This document shows, piece by piece, positions 10,144-21,515 of a stretch of 64,000 bases of DNA; positions within the stretch are counted from its first letter, which is position 1; each line of letters opens with the position of its first letter. The position numbers and the translations under genes were made by a program. The notes under the pieces are model-generated. The model saw nothing but the letters and a program-made list of their open reading frames with translations. It was not told where the DNA came from and did no database searches. This DNA comes from Dermanyssus gallinae (lineage: Eukaryota; Arthropoda; Arachnida; Mesostigmata; Dermanyssidae). The stretch spans positions 1 through 64,000 of the forward strand of contig QVRM01002221.1 of NCBI GenBank assembly GCA_003439945.1, in the 5' to 3' direction.

Positions 10144-11060
10144 AGTTGGTCCATAAGTCCGCTCGGATCTTTCGCCCATTTTTGAAGACACATGTCGTTA
10201 CAACGGGAAGCTTTTATTAAATTCTGTGTTGCCCATTTTGTTCAACTACCTTAGCCAAACGTTCAGGCAAGCTTATGATTCCATTCCTCCAGAAGGTGGC
10301 GTCCTAGCTTCCGAAGTAATGGTTTATATACGTTTTAACACCTTCCAAAGAATCGAATTCTTCGCCATTAAGGGAATTTGAAGGGGACCGAAACAGATGC
10401 TAATTCGATGTAGCAAGGTCTGGACTATACTCGCCAATTCCGACCGCTTCTGGTCAACTGGCCTCTCCAAATTATCCAGTTGTTGACAGTATTTTATCGT
10501 AATGCTCGTTTCGTTTAGTTGTAACAGCTCATAATAGATCACCCCCTTTACATGTCACCAAAAATATAACATCACTTTCATTGTATGGGGTCTGGGCTCG
10601 GCAGTTGCTTGGGACTCACTCCCATTTTTAGGCCGCGCCTTTCTGCTGACAGCGTTCTTATAGAGTATCGGCTTCTCATCCCCTCTTACCATGGTGCGAA
10701 GAAAGGGGCGATCCTCGCTCTTTTCTAGAAGCTGATACCATTCTAGCACATGTTTCTCTAGTTGGCGATGGCGCGTGCGGCCCCATACGTCCAACTTGTT
10801 GACGAATCCCTCGGCATGAAGATGCCTTTGAACGGATGGTGAGATCTGTAGTACGTCGACAATGGCCACGGTCCCGCGCAGCGAGAGGTGTGGGTTTCGT
10901 TCGACCACTGTTGTTAAAGCGGCCATACCTACTGTCACAGGGCGTCCCGGCCGGTCTCGATCGTCAACGTCGAAGTCGCCGTCCCTAAATCGGACAAACC
11001 ATTTTCGAACTGTCCTATCTGTTGCTGCCTCCCCGCCATACACTTTATCTATATCTTAGT
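10144..11060 (-). mobile_element. Mariner transposon, internally deleted, with TIR-like end
   Basis: The low-coordinate end reads TTGGTCCATAAGTCCG, of the kind seen at mariner termini. The transposase runs on the - strand: 11043-10555 and then 10542-10324, with a C-terminal part RNGIISLPERLAKVVEQNGQ (about 10225-10290) in another frame. The opposite terminus was not recognised. The open frames show this is a relatively recent but dead copy. Confidence 0.85.
10324..11043 (-). pseudogene. Mariner transposase, broken
   Basis: The 162-residue frame (11043-10555) begins in the second DNA-binding helix-turn-helix (RTVRKWFVRFRDGDFD, then DRPGRP). It continues through SVQRHLHAEGFVNKLDVW to the first catalytic block, RGDEKPILYKN. 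The next frame (10542-10324) resumes with YYELLQLNETSITIKYCQQL, as in the mariner core. A deletion then joins ELASIVQTLL directly to a RSLQ-like block. The HQDNARPH block and the SPDLAPSD block, with the second and third catalytic aspartates, are therefore lost. Product: none functional. Known role of the family: cut-and-paste at TA sites. Confidence 0.85.
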
Positions 11061-11905
11061 AACGACTTCGGTTGCGTTCTTTTCTTGCCGGAAATAAAAT
11101 AGTATTAAATAACGAAAATGCACATGTAAGTCTGCCATATTTACTCGAGCGTTACAGTTCGCTTGAGTTAGATATCAACCGAGCATTTATTTCACCATGA
11201 ATTGGTAGATTAGGTACAATCGTCGATTTAGGAGAGTGCATTTCACTCGTGAGGTAACCCACTCCCCTTCAATTTCGGGTAGCTTGTTCAGTGCCAACTC
11301 TTCTGTTAATGTTTGTTCTCTACACAGCTCCATGGCGAGTGTTGCTGACGCGTTCTTTGATAAGTCCCATATTCGTTTGATATGCCAAGCCTTTATTTTA
11401 TCTACTTTTCACATTGCTTAGGGTCAAATATATTGCGACTACGAGCAAGCACTTACTGTTGGTAGTATTTTTATACGAAATACATTCATGCTGGTTTTTA
11501 AGTCTACGTCACGGAGGAAGAATCCGCTACTTGGCCTTAATTCGTCCCGTACTATACGGAGACTCGCAGTCATACAAAACAAACAAGTTAGTAACTCAGA
11601 CATTTATTCTACTTAACTTAATTCTCTAACTCAAAGTTTGACAGTTGTGGTTTAGATTCGTGAGTCGTCCTTTGCGTAGTAAAGTTTACAGTTGCGACTT
11701 AGGTCGTAGTGCTTTTATCTGTCAGATTAGAGAGGCATTGCATAAGCAATTTTCCACTTTTGTGTAATAACCGTAGCTTGTACTAGGTGGTGCCAAATAT
11801 CCTTTCGTAAATGGCCCGTCAGAGGATCGCAACCAACAGTCATTGAGACCCGCAATAGGGACATTTTTCAGAGGTCCGATAACGGGCAGATGGTTTTCTA
11901 CAAAT
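11061..11905. other. No gene recognised
   Basis: Single-copy-looking DNA with only short frames. It may include the missing mariner end near 11060-11100, but no matching inverted repeat was found by eye. Confidence 0.5.
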
Positions 11906-11908
11906 GGT

Positions 11909-11952
11909 TATATATATATATATATAAATGTATATATATATTTATATATGTA
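11909..11952. repeat. Interrupted (TA)n microsatellite
   Basis: TA repeats broken by AATG and TTTATATATG. Confidence 0.8.
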
Positions 11953-12052
11953 TGGAAAAATTGTGATGATTTATTAATCATTTACAATACGTTTGCACAC
12001 TCGGCAGTGCTCGCCTTAATAAAAAATGGTGGTAAAAAGGTGTCACGTGAAG

Positions 12053-13193
12053 TTAAGAATCAGTTGTTCGTGTCCTTGCTTGATGGTAGCCCCCGCTCTT
12101 ATGGACCCGGTGCGAGCGGTATATTCTCAAGGTTCCTTGCAAAGTTAAAACGGTGAGATCCATAAGATACCTCTTCGTGATGCCGAGCCCCAAGAGCGTC
12201 CTCGCAGATTCGGAGTCCCATACACCACTCATAGAGATAGTGATGGATCCGAATCTGCGAGATTTTTGCGGGTCGGGGAACACCGCTCTTAGGAACTCGA
12301 CGTCATATTTGGTGATCTTGTCTTGCGCTTTTGCCAGGTCCCGGTTCGGGCCGCAAACCTCGGCATCTAAAACCCAGACCTCGGTAGGTGTTGTTATTAC
12401 GAGGTCGGGCTTTAGACCCGGTGCGCCCGGTCGACGGAATACTCGCTCACGAACCACCTCATGACCCCTTTCGCGGAGAAGACGCGCCACGCGATCACAG
12501 TCGTCATGTCTTTGAATGGTTTGTTTGTGTGTTGTATCGCACATCTGAGCGACATGAGCCAACGTCTCAGGCGCATGACACCCGTGCCTACAACGTTTGT
12601 TGTAGCCCGGGCGTCCCCTGGCCGGTCTGGCACGCGTTGGTAGTGCGTTGATCCTGAGCTTTAGTAGGTTTAAATACTCCTTACCAGACAGGTAGGGCAT
12701 ACCCTTAATCCAGTAATGTACAAAGGGCGTTTTGTGTGCTTTTTTAAAATGTGCCCCATCGAACGTGTTGTGTAGTTGTTGAGACCAGTAATCGGTCTCT
12801 TGTGTAGCGGTCTCAATGGAGGTTCCCAAGCGCTTGCAAAGAAGTCTTCTTTTCGCAAGATCTTTTTTAAAGTGCTCGGTGGTTAGCATCCATTGGACCC
12901 CAAGGTGCGTGAAATGTTGTAGTGCTGTCAGGCGGGAGAGGCGGAGTCTGGGAATGAATGTTTGGAGGCAGGGGATGTCCAGACCGCCGTGTGCTGTGTG
13001 CGTGTACAGGTAGGCGTTCGGCACCGAGTTTTCGAGCTTAAGCCATCTTGACTTAACAACCTTTCTGATCTCTTTATCTAGGTCGCTAAGGAGTGCGTAA
13101 GATGGTCTGGGACCGGAGACCAGTTTATATAGGAGACGGGGAATGAGAAAGTCTTTCAAAATTATGAGTCTTTGGTGGGGCTTAAGGAGAGCT
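12053..13193 (-). pseudogene. R2-clade LINE, C-terminal half of the polyprotein with restriction-like endonuclease
   Basis: R2-clade LINEs encode one protein with an RT and a C-terminal PD-(D/E)XK-type endonuclease. Here about 380 codons are open. In order they are: the RT thumb start LLKPHQRLIILKDFLIPRLL (13185-13125); the linker with GGLDIPCLQTFIPRLRLSRL; a CCHC motif CRHGCHAPETLAHVAQMC; the endonuclease core KPDLVI-x8-VWVLDAEV; and then KITKYDVEFLR. The PD, downstream D and K...KY residues are all present. The frame stops at 12053. Upstream it is cut off at a (TA)n tract, so the catalytic RT is missing. It is not inside 28S rDNA, so either it is an R2 relative with another target or it is displaced. 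Confidence 0.87.
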
Positions 13194-13196
13194 ATC

Positions 13197-13283
<87 letters not shown>

Positions 13284-13298
13284 ATATGTATATATATA
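13197..13298. repeat. (TA)n microsatellite, about 100 bp
   Basis: Long TA tract lying exactly at the truncated end of the R2-clade fragment and next to the start of the 13302 repeat. Confidence 0.95.
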
Positions 13299-13301
13299 AA
13301 A

Positions 13302-13624
13302 GACAGTGTAGACTAGTCCGACGTACCGAGCGAGCAGTACGTGGGTAGGAAGATATGGATGAGATTGATTGTTGCCCGTGATGAGCTTCGATTGCTTTGC
13401 AGTGACTGTCCGAGTGCAGTGTCTCTACGATATTGATGTAAGCCGGGACGATCTTAAATATGTACGAATCTATCCCAGATAAATGATGCATTTAACAGCT
13501 GATGATAATGATGATTGTTGTCTTCGTCATGACAGTTAGTTGTCTTGGATTTGCTGATGTAAAAGAAACCTATTACTAACTATGGACGGCCATCGAATTC
13601 ATATCGGAGCGGAGCTCACTGAGC
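13302..13624. repeat. Dispersed repeat 'CTAG-hairpin' family, copy 1
   Basis: It shares sequence end to end with 16859-17229: ACAGTGTAGACTAGTCC, the hairpin around CGAGCGAGCA, TGGATGAGATTGATTGTTGCC, the CGATATTGATGT block, GATGATAATGATGATTGT and CTGATGTAAAAGAAACCTAT. This copy lacks about 50 bp after the hairpin that copy 2 has. It is flanked on both sides by (TA)n. No coding frame and no tRNA boxes were seen. Confidence 0.85.
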
Positions 13625-13662
13625 GCTGCGTGCTCTATAAAATGTATAAACGCCGGTGTGTA

Positions 13663-13668
<6 letters not shown>

Positions 13669-13723
<55 letters not shown>

Positions 13724-13745
13724 TATATATATATATATATATACA

Positions 13746-13791
<46 letters not shown>

Positions 13792-13816
13792 TGTATATAT
13801 ATATATATATATATAC
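13669..13816. repeat. (TA)n microsatellite, about 150 bp, with ATACATATATGTAT interruptions
   Basis: Two large TA blocks with regularly placed ACATATATGT interruptions near 13740 and 13785. Confidence 0.95.
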
Positions 13817-13839
13817 ATAAACGACTTCTTTAAAACACA

Positions 13840-15204
13840 TTCCCGTTCCTTTCTTATTGGCTCATAGATCAACAGTTACCTGCCAATCTGATTATTTTTT
13901 ATGTAATTGCATAATTTTGCATTAAGCTAGATACGTGTAGATTTATTGATTGTAAACATAACTGTAGTTACAGCATTCTATCAATGTATACCTAATTTAA
14001 TGTTGTACTCTATTTTCATCACAAAATGAAACTGAATAAACGTACTGCTTTTAATATGCCAACTGATCTAATAATAATCGTTATATAATAATATAATATA
14101 TGAGATCGATGCCGTTTGGCCTGGTGAATAAATAGGTGGATTTATGGCTGGCATGGAAGGTCTGACATTCGTTTGATTGCGCGTTTGTCATGGTACCGTA
14201 GTTTTGTTAAAGTCAAACTACGGCTGTCACTTATTGACGGCAGTAATTAAACAGTAAGACCAGCCTACTTAGGTAAATAAAATACTTTTAGGAAATGCAT
14301 GCTTTTGATATCCTGCACGGTGGAAATCACGTGAGTTCACACACAATTATCAAGGTAAACGTTGCATTGAAATAATATTTCTTTGTATTGGAGTAAGCAG
14401 TGCCTTTAAAAATATCTTGTACATATATATATATATATATTATATATCATTTTTTTGTTAACTTGAATTTGATGTATATACGAATGTATTACAGTTTTAC
14501 TACATCACTTCCGTCTGCGGTATCGCTATTGAAGACTGTTGGATGTGATACAGATTACACAATTATCCACATAGCTTGCATTCGCACTCGGTCGTTGTTC
14601 TGTAGATTCGCCATTTCGTGTACAGAACTGTTTATAACATCCATGAATTGCAAACCCGAAAACGAAGTTTTTACCAACTGGATCCTTCCAGTAGTTTGTA
14701 GTCATGGCTCTCTAGAACTCTCCGATCTAGGGGAGAAGATTGACAGAAAGATATCCTTCCTAAGCTGGGCACAATCGCGCACATTGATTATTGATGCATG
14801 GCCTTCACTGGCGTTCTACAGCTATTTCAAAATTTTAGCAATATATGGGAAACGTGATTTCTAAGCAATAAAAGTAGTTAATGCAGTAAAGGCTTTCAAG
14901 GGCACGAGTAAGTGCACTTTTGGCAACTCGTCTCACGCAAGCCAACGGAGGTATACTGTGAGGTATTACTGCGTTTGTACGTGCGTGTACATTCGTACAA
15001 TATGTGTCGTTAAAACGTTGACTGAACATGCAGCACTTGGAAATATTCCCAAACTTCAACTTTCTGTTTTTAAGGCGGTGCATTTCTGGACGATCTAACT
15101 AAACAGGATAGCCTTCAAGCCGTTATCGGGTTTTAAAGAAATCGGCCGCTATGGTGACAAGGGATATGCACAACTTGTTTGATTAAGCATAGGCAGTGCT
15201 GGTC
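13840..15204. other. No gene recognised
   Basis: AT-rich DNA. One 154-codon frame (14400-14864, +) begins in a (TA)n tract. Its unique part has no resemblance I recognise and no splice context, so it is not annotated as a gene. Confidence 0.5.
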
Positions 15205-15381
15205 CTAACTTAACTTAGTGGGGGGGGGTTGGATGGTAATGCACCATCCCTTTTTATTGAGACATCTGTGCTCCCCGTTTTTTTTCCATCATGGTCGATT
15301 TTTAATCCACTCCGGTATTCCTCACCTTGTTTAAATTGGGAACCATGAAAACCAATTTAGGAGTGGCCGGTCTGGGTCTCG
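15205..15381 (-). mobile_element. tRNA-derived SINE, family 1, copy 2 (5' truncated)
   Basis: It matches the body and 3' end of the element at 9151-9391 (GGGGAGCACAGATGTCTCAATAA on the - strand, CCTAAATTGGTTTTCATGG). The homology stops within the B-box at GGTCTGGGTCTCG, so the Pol III head is missing. This is the usual 5' truncation of retroposed copies. Confidence 0.8.
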
Positions 15382-15438
15382 GTGGCCCACGCAGGGCTCT
15401 AGATACGGCTTTAAAGTAACGTAGGAACAATACACGAA

Positions 15439-15467
15439 CCGTTAACTGTAAAATGTACAGTTAACGG
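15439..15467. repeat. Perfect 12-bp hairpin
   Basis: CCGTTAACTGTA and TACAGTTAACGG form a perfect inverted repeat around the 5-nt loop AAATG. Confidence 0.9.
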
Positions 15468-16858
15468 CTCCGGCCATCGGAAAAGCTTTATTGACGCCAA
15501 AGTCGCGCGTATTTTTAGGCGTTGGGCCATCTTTGGCGCTTCCGTTTTCTCGATCGAAACACTTTTGTCTGCTTGGTCTACTTTCGTTCGCCTTGCAGAT
15601 CTATTGACGTTTGCAAGGTGACCGTCAATCGTGGCGATCAACGGGGATGGTGACAGATTGCTGCGTCTTTCAGCAAGTGGCACACTTTTGATGGATGACT
15701 GACTCTTTATTGAGAGCACGATTGTTTCGAGAAAAAACCGCTACAAACAAAAGGCAGTGGTTTGAGCATGACCGGAACATCCCCATCACTACCACCAACA
15801 GAAACAACAACAACAACAACAACCGACAGTAACAACAACCCCTGCCCCAACGACGACAGGTATAGGTGCAAGTTCGCGTGAAAAAACATGCAAGATGGCC
15901 ATGATCTACTGCCTTGATCTGTGCAGCGAAGCATGAAGCTCGTCGTACCGTCATGGGGTGCGGTGGTGTCATCGCCTGCGGCTAGTGTTTAGTCACCCTC
16001 AGTCAGAGTAATCTATCTCGACTAACAAGCCGCGAGCAGCTGACTGTATAATTGTATAATCTGTATAATTGTCTCTGTTATATGCATACTCAATATGAGT
16101 GAAATAAATATGATAAAGGGTTAAAGTCATATAGCAGGAGTCGATTCTAGCTGACGACAACAACAACAACAATAGCAGCGACATTGTGGGTCGAAAAAGA
16201 CGGTTGTATATGGATAATCTATCTATGTATTCTATTTTATTACAGGAACTGTCTCGATAGCACGACATTGCAGCTAGCACTGCTAGGGATAGATCATAGG
16301 GTTTACCGAAATTACGTCTCAAGTTACTAAGCCAGAGGGGGAGGGAGAAGCGAAGCAATAAAAGCTTGTAGACATCTTTATGCACAGTACTATCTAGGTT
16401 TCGACAGGTTTGAGATTTCTAAAATGCTCTGAATGAAGGCCATCGCGCTGCCTAGTTTGACGTGCGGCTTTCGGCGATAACTGATGTCCAGAAGCCAGAA
16501 AAAGGCCGACGAAACGAGATGCAGCTAGGTCGACCATGAGTTTCTAAGGGTAGCGTTGCCGATACTAACCTATAATAGACTGCATTATAGAAAAGAGACG
16601 CGTGAGATACGTGCAAAACGGTAGCATATGTCGTTCTGGAACGTGCAGTGCAGCTATACGGGGTAAGCACGGGCAAATGAGTAGTGATACAAAAATACAT
16701 AACGTCCAACAATTGGACCCTCAAGCGGCTTGACGCCGCTTGGAGCGGTCCCCAGTTGATCTTGAAAAGCGAAATTAGAAATCACTGCTGAAATTAGGGG
16801 CTACGAAGTTTTTCCGGTCAAATGACATCAATTGACGGTTTTAGATAGGCATAAAAAT
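15468..16858. other. No gene recognised
   Basis: Contains a 102-codon - strand frame (15719-15411) without a recognisable domain. A CAACAACAACAAC tract at about 15803-15825 and another near 16158-16172 are the only simple repeats. Confidence 0.5.
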
Positions 16859-17229
16859 ACAGTGTAGACTAGTCCCACGTACCGAGCGAGCAGTACGTGG
16901 CACATGCTGACTGATTTCTTCGATACATGTCAGTATTCCGTTAAGTAGAAAGAGATGGATGAGATTGATTGTTGCCTTTGATTGTTGCTTCGATTGCTTC
17001 TCAGTCTCAGACTGTCCGAGTGCAGTTTCTCTACGATATTGATGTTAACCGGAACGATCTTAAATATGTACAAATCCATCCCAGATAGATGGTGCGTTTA
17101 AAAGCTGATGATAATGATGATTGTCGTCTTCGTCATAAAAGCTAGTTGTCTTGGATTCGCTGATGTAAAAGAAACCTATTACTAACTATGGACGTCTGTC
17201 GAATTCATATCGGAGCAGAGCTCGCTGAG
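16859..17229. repeat. Dispersed repeat 'CTAG-hairpin' family, copy 2
   Basis: Second and longer copy of the repeat at 13302. It contains a perfect 8-bp stem CCACGTAC/GTACGTGG around CGAGCGAGCA, preceded by GACTAGTC. Like copy 1 it ends at a (TA)n tract (17230-17267). Confidence 0.85.
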
Positions 17230-17231
17230 TA

Positions 17232-17267
<36 letters not shown>
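17230..17267. repeat. (TA)n microsatellite
   Basis: TA tract directly abutting the end of repeat copy 2. Confidence 0.9.
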
Positions 17268-17270
<3 letters not shown>

Positions 17271-18014
17271 CCACCAGGGACAACGGAGGTCCATAAGGGG
17301 TAGTTAACGAGCACCGATCGGACGTAATTTCTGCCACCCCCCCCCTCCCTTTCCAACTATTCTTCCCAGTCCACATTCGATCGACGACATGATACGACAA
17401 CGGTGTTTGCATTTATTAAGTCCAAGCTTTAGCGTTCTCTTCATTCAGGTCGTGAATTCGGTCAGCTATTGTGTGGCTACTATCGTTGTTGTTGTCGTTG
17501 TTGCTGTTGTTGTTGTTGTCGTTGTTGCTGGCACTATGGCTATTTCCATCATGGTGGTTGCTGCTATGTCGTTGTTGTTGCTGCTGCTGCTGTTGTTGCT
17601 TCTGTTATAGTTGCTGCTGCTGTTGTTGTTATCTTCGGCGTAACTGTTTTGAAGTTGGTATGGCCAGCTTGGTATTGCTGGCCGGGGCGCGCATTGAAGC
17701 CAGCGTCTCCTAACGACAGTTTATCTCGTGATCCTGATGTTCGATTGTTGCCAACTGAGGCCGATCCAAAGCCGGCGGACCAAACAAACGCCCAACACAT
17801 GCGATATAGGCTGTTGTTACTGTTACCAAACATCGATCTATAGCTTCTCGTTGTCTCCGTGTTCGTCGTTCTCTCAATCCTATGCACTAGCTCGCTCGAG
17901 CTCTATTAGTCTATATGCGCGATTGTGTATAATGACGCGCGTTGACGTGCTTGCGTATGATATTTCTAAGCGTTGTGTTCTCTGACGTGGTCGTCTGCGT
18001 TCTTGTCGATGTCG

Positions 18015-18145
18015 ATGATGCTGTTGCTGTTGTTGTTGTTGTGGTCGCTATCGTTTGCAGTGTTATTGTAGATGTTGTTGTTGTTGTGGTTGCTATCGTT
18101 TGCGGTATTGTTGTAGTTGTTGTTGTTGTTGTTGTTGCTGCTTCT
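18015..18145. repeat. (GTT)n-type imperfect triplet array
   Basis: GTT repeats with GTG/GTC/GCT interruptions. It is internally duplicated: the segment TTGTTGTTGTGGT(C/T)GCTATCGTTTGC occurs twice, about 54 bp apart. Confidence 0.8.
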
Positions 18146-21100
18146 GCATATCTTCCTCCCATTTTCTTTCGTCTATGCCCATCATATTTCCGCTTCTTCA
18201 CCACGACCACATGACGAACCCCGAACACTGTCGCCACTGCCACCATCACCACCGTCACCACCACAACGGACCTCACCTCAAGTGAAGTAGACCGAGTCGG
18301 TACTTCATGGCACCAAACGCTCCAGCGAGCGGTGTTTTGCAACTTCAGCCTCAGCCGCCGCCGTCACCACCGCAAAAACGACAAAAAGAACTCACCGCCA
18401 AGTTGCGTTCATTGTCGTCGTTGTCGTTGTTGTTGTTGTTGTTATCGTCTTGATGGTCCTGTTATTTCTCTGCTTCGCCTCGTTTCTCTTCATTTTCCCC
18501 TTCCGCCGGTCTGAATTTCGAATTCTCGACGTCAATCTGGAGCACTCTGAGCCGCGCACCTCACAGGGAGAAGGGTGTCGCCCGGCGCGGGCCCTTGGCC
18601 AGCGGGGCTTGAGCTGTTGTTGTCGTTGTTGTTGCTACCGCACCGCCGAGGTCCACCATCATCGGACCATCATCACAGTGACAACGACAATGGCTGCAAT
18701 CACCACAAACAGCAATCAACGATGGCTGAAGCCGCAGTAGTAGTAGTAGTAGTAGTATTAGCAGTGGGCGCAGTGGTACCGTTGTCACCGTGATGGTCAG
18801 TTTATACATACTATATGTATAGAACAGAGGGATAGTTGTAGTAGCAAATACAACGCCCAGTTGACGACAATAAGGACGACCCCGACCCCCCACCACTTCA
18901 CCCCACCGCACCTCTGTTGGTGCTCCGGTAGAAGTAATAGTAGTAGTAGTAGTAATAATAATGGCGACTACCCCACAACTCAGGCGTCAGTGCGTTTCCA
19001 CATTCCGTCTATTCTTCCGCATCTTTACGTTACCCCCTTTCGTCGTCGCAGGCATCGTTACGTCCATTGCATACTAACAAACACACACAGAAACGCACAC
19101 ACTGGCAGTGATTACGTCGACGAAGCATACAAACGTACGCGATATACCCGTCATAAACAAACCACCGCCATCACCACCACCGGCAACAGTGCGAGATTAC
19201 GCGCTACCGCTATACGCAGATGACTGATGCGTGCCGTGTGTATGCATACCGTCTGTATGCATGTAGATATGTATGCTGTCTGACTATCTAAGTTTGTGTG
19301 ATGATGTGATACATCCAAAGAAACAGTTCTTTACTGACAAACTGACAGTTAGATTTGGGCTAGATGGAAGACAAAGGAGACAAAGAAGAAGACGAAGAAG
19401 AAGACGAAGAAGAAAAGGCAGCAGAAGAAAAAGCGGAAGATGACCAGATGGGGAAAAACCCGAGGGAAAAGAAAAACAAATTGTGTTGTTCGGCCGCTGG
19501 TCGACCGACGCCTGCAGTCACGACGATTGCACTGCTATCATCATCTTCTACACACTGGTTGTCCCGCTGTCTTGTACCTGCTGAATCGCCCGGTGGTTGT
19601 AGTTGATGTTGTGCTTATTAACGTTGTGGTTGTTGTTGTTGTTGCCGGTACTCTTGTTGATGTCATATTTGTGTCGTTGGTAGAAACCCGTTCATTGTTC
19701 CTTCGTTCTTAGAATTCATGCAGCACACATGCAATACGTTCGCCATCATTATTATTATTATCATTATTATTATTATTATGCTGGAACTGAGAGAATCGTC
19801 ACAGCGGACTAGCTGGCTAAAGTTATGTGCGACAAACTTCACGAAGCAAAGCTATAATGGGTTCAAAAGCTGACCTAGTGTCAGCTCTCCCGTCTTGGAA
19901 TCTTGGAAAATGTATATTAAATATATATAGTCTGCCTCCTCCTCCTTTGTTACCCCCTTCTTCATCGCACAAAATCGTTTCCCAGTATCAAACTAAAAGT
20001 GGATGGACATTAGAGCATTTGCACTGCTATAACAATAAAGGGAACAGTAGTGGATGCAATTAATTAGCCAGTAATGGCGCGATTTCTTTACAATTCGTTT
20101 CAACAGCAGTGTACACACTTCTTAAGTCGAATTGTTTGTTTGCTAAAAAAAAAGGCTTTTTTGGTTTCTGTCTTGATATATTTCCTTATCGCATATTTAT
20201 CTACACCACATGCCATGTGTTGCAAGCAGCCTAATTGTATCGATCGAGCATTTATATTAGTACTATGCAATTGCTATTCATATTGATAAGCAAAACATTG
20301 TAGAGCTCGAACGCTCGATTTGTAAACAACGCGGGCATCTTTCAGGCGTGCCTCACAGTTACCCTATTATTTGCTTATACACTCATTGAACGGATTACGT
20401 TAGGCCAATCACACTGTTTCTTTAGAAGCACATTGACTGACAGACAACACAAACGAAAAACGAATGCGAATGAGATCGTATTTGTTGCACATAATAGAAC
20501 AGATTCACTCCAGGTCGCTTTATTCGCTTGCCGCCACACACATTTAGCCAACGCACCAACTTAGTGTCTACATGTAGGCCCACGGCGGTCTGTATGAAAG
20601 CCAACAGAAGAGCACAACAAAAGCACTCAAAGAAGCGTTTCGAAATAGCCGGCAAACACTGTCTTTTTACCCTGATGATCTTGTTGATCAGGTCCCGTCC
20701 TAGACATACATTGGATCTATCACATATATCTGGTTGATTCTATATGTGTATTGGATACTATTAGGTGTATTGAAACTTACTCTAGACAGCTCTGCACTTA
20801 TGTCAGGCAAAAACTTTCGTTTGGCCATGCAAGCAGCAGCAGCAGAAGCAACATAAACATTTAATTACGTTAATTATCGCAATTGCTGTTAGCGGTTAAT
20901 TGCACGCTAGTTCTATTCCATGGAGCCAAATTTGTGACTGACGAAAGAAAACCGAATTAAAATCGCGCTCTGTTTCTCTTTTTAGCTTCCGCTCCAACCA
21001 ATTTTCAGCAAGGCATCATGCCGCTATTATTATGCTATTCTGTCTCTGTTGCCGCTGTACTTGTTGCACTGTTGTTGTTATTTTGTTGTTGTTGTTGTTG

Positions 21101-21447
21101 TTGTTGTTATTGCTGCTGTTGTTGCTGCTGTCTCGGTTGTTGTTGTTGATGTTACTCTTCTTCTTCTTCTTTCTGCTTTGTTGTAGCAGTGGTAGCAGCT
21201 GGTATTAGCTGTTTTTGTGTTTGTTACGACTGTTTCTGTGAGAGTTGTCATTTCCGTTGCTATTGTCGCTGTTGCTACCAGTCACAGGCCATTCGCTCTT
21301 TTCATGACTGTTTTCAAGGAACAGTATCGTGACCCACGATCGTAATTTACACTTGACTCCTGCATTGTTGTTGTTTCCTATGCATGGTTACGTCGCTGTC
21401 ACTTGCAAAAGATCTGATTTCCACACGATGATGGATTCCACGCGATT

Positions 21448-21515
21448 ATTTGTTGTTGTTGCTGCTGTTGTTGTTGCTATTGTTGCTGTTGTTGTTGTTG
21501 CTGTTGTTGTTGCAG
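21448..21515. repeat. (GTT)n/(GCT)n triplet array
   Basis: About 65 bp of GTT with regular GCT interruptions. Confidence 0.85.

Noticed and set aside
13582..13840. Long frames made of alternating Ile-Tyr
   Set aside because: They are translations of (TA)n tracts on either strand and occur wherever the tract is; not proteins.
19364..19606. Acidic Glu/Asp/Lys-rich 80-codon frame
   Set aside because: Composed of GAA/GAC/AAG simple sequence at the start and unconserved residues after; no splice signals or family.
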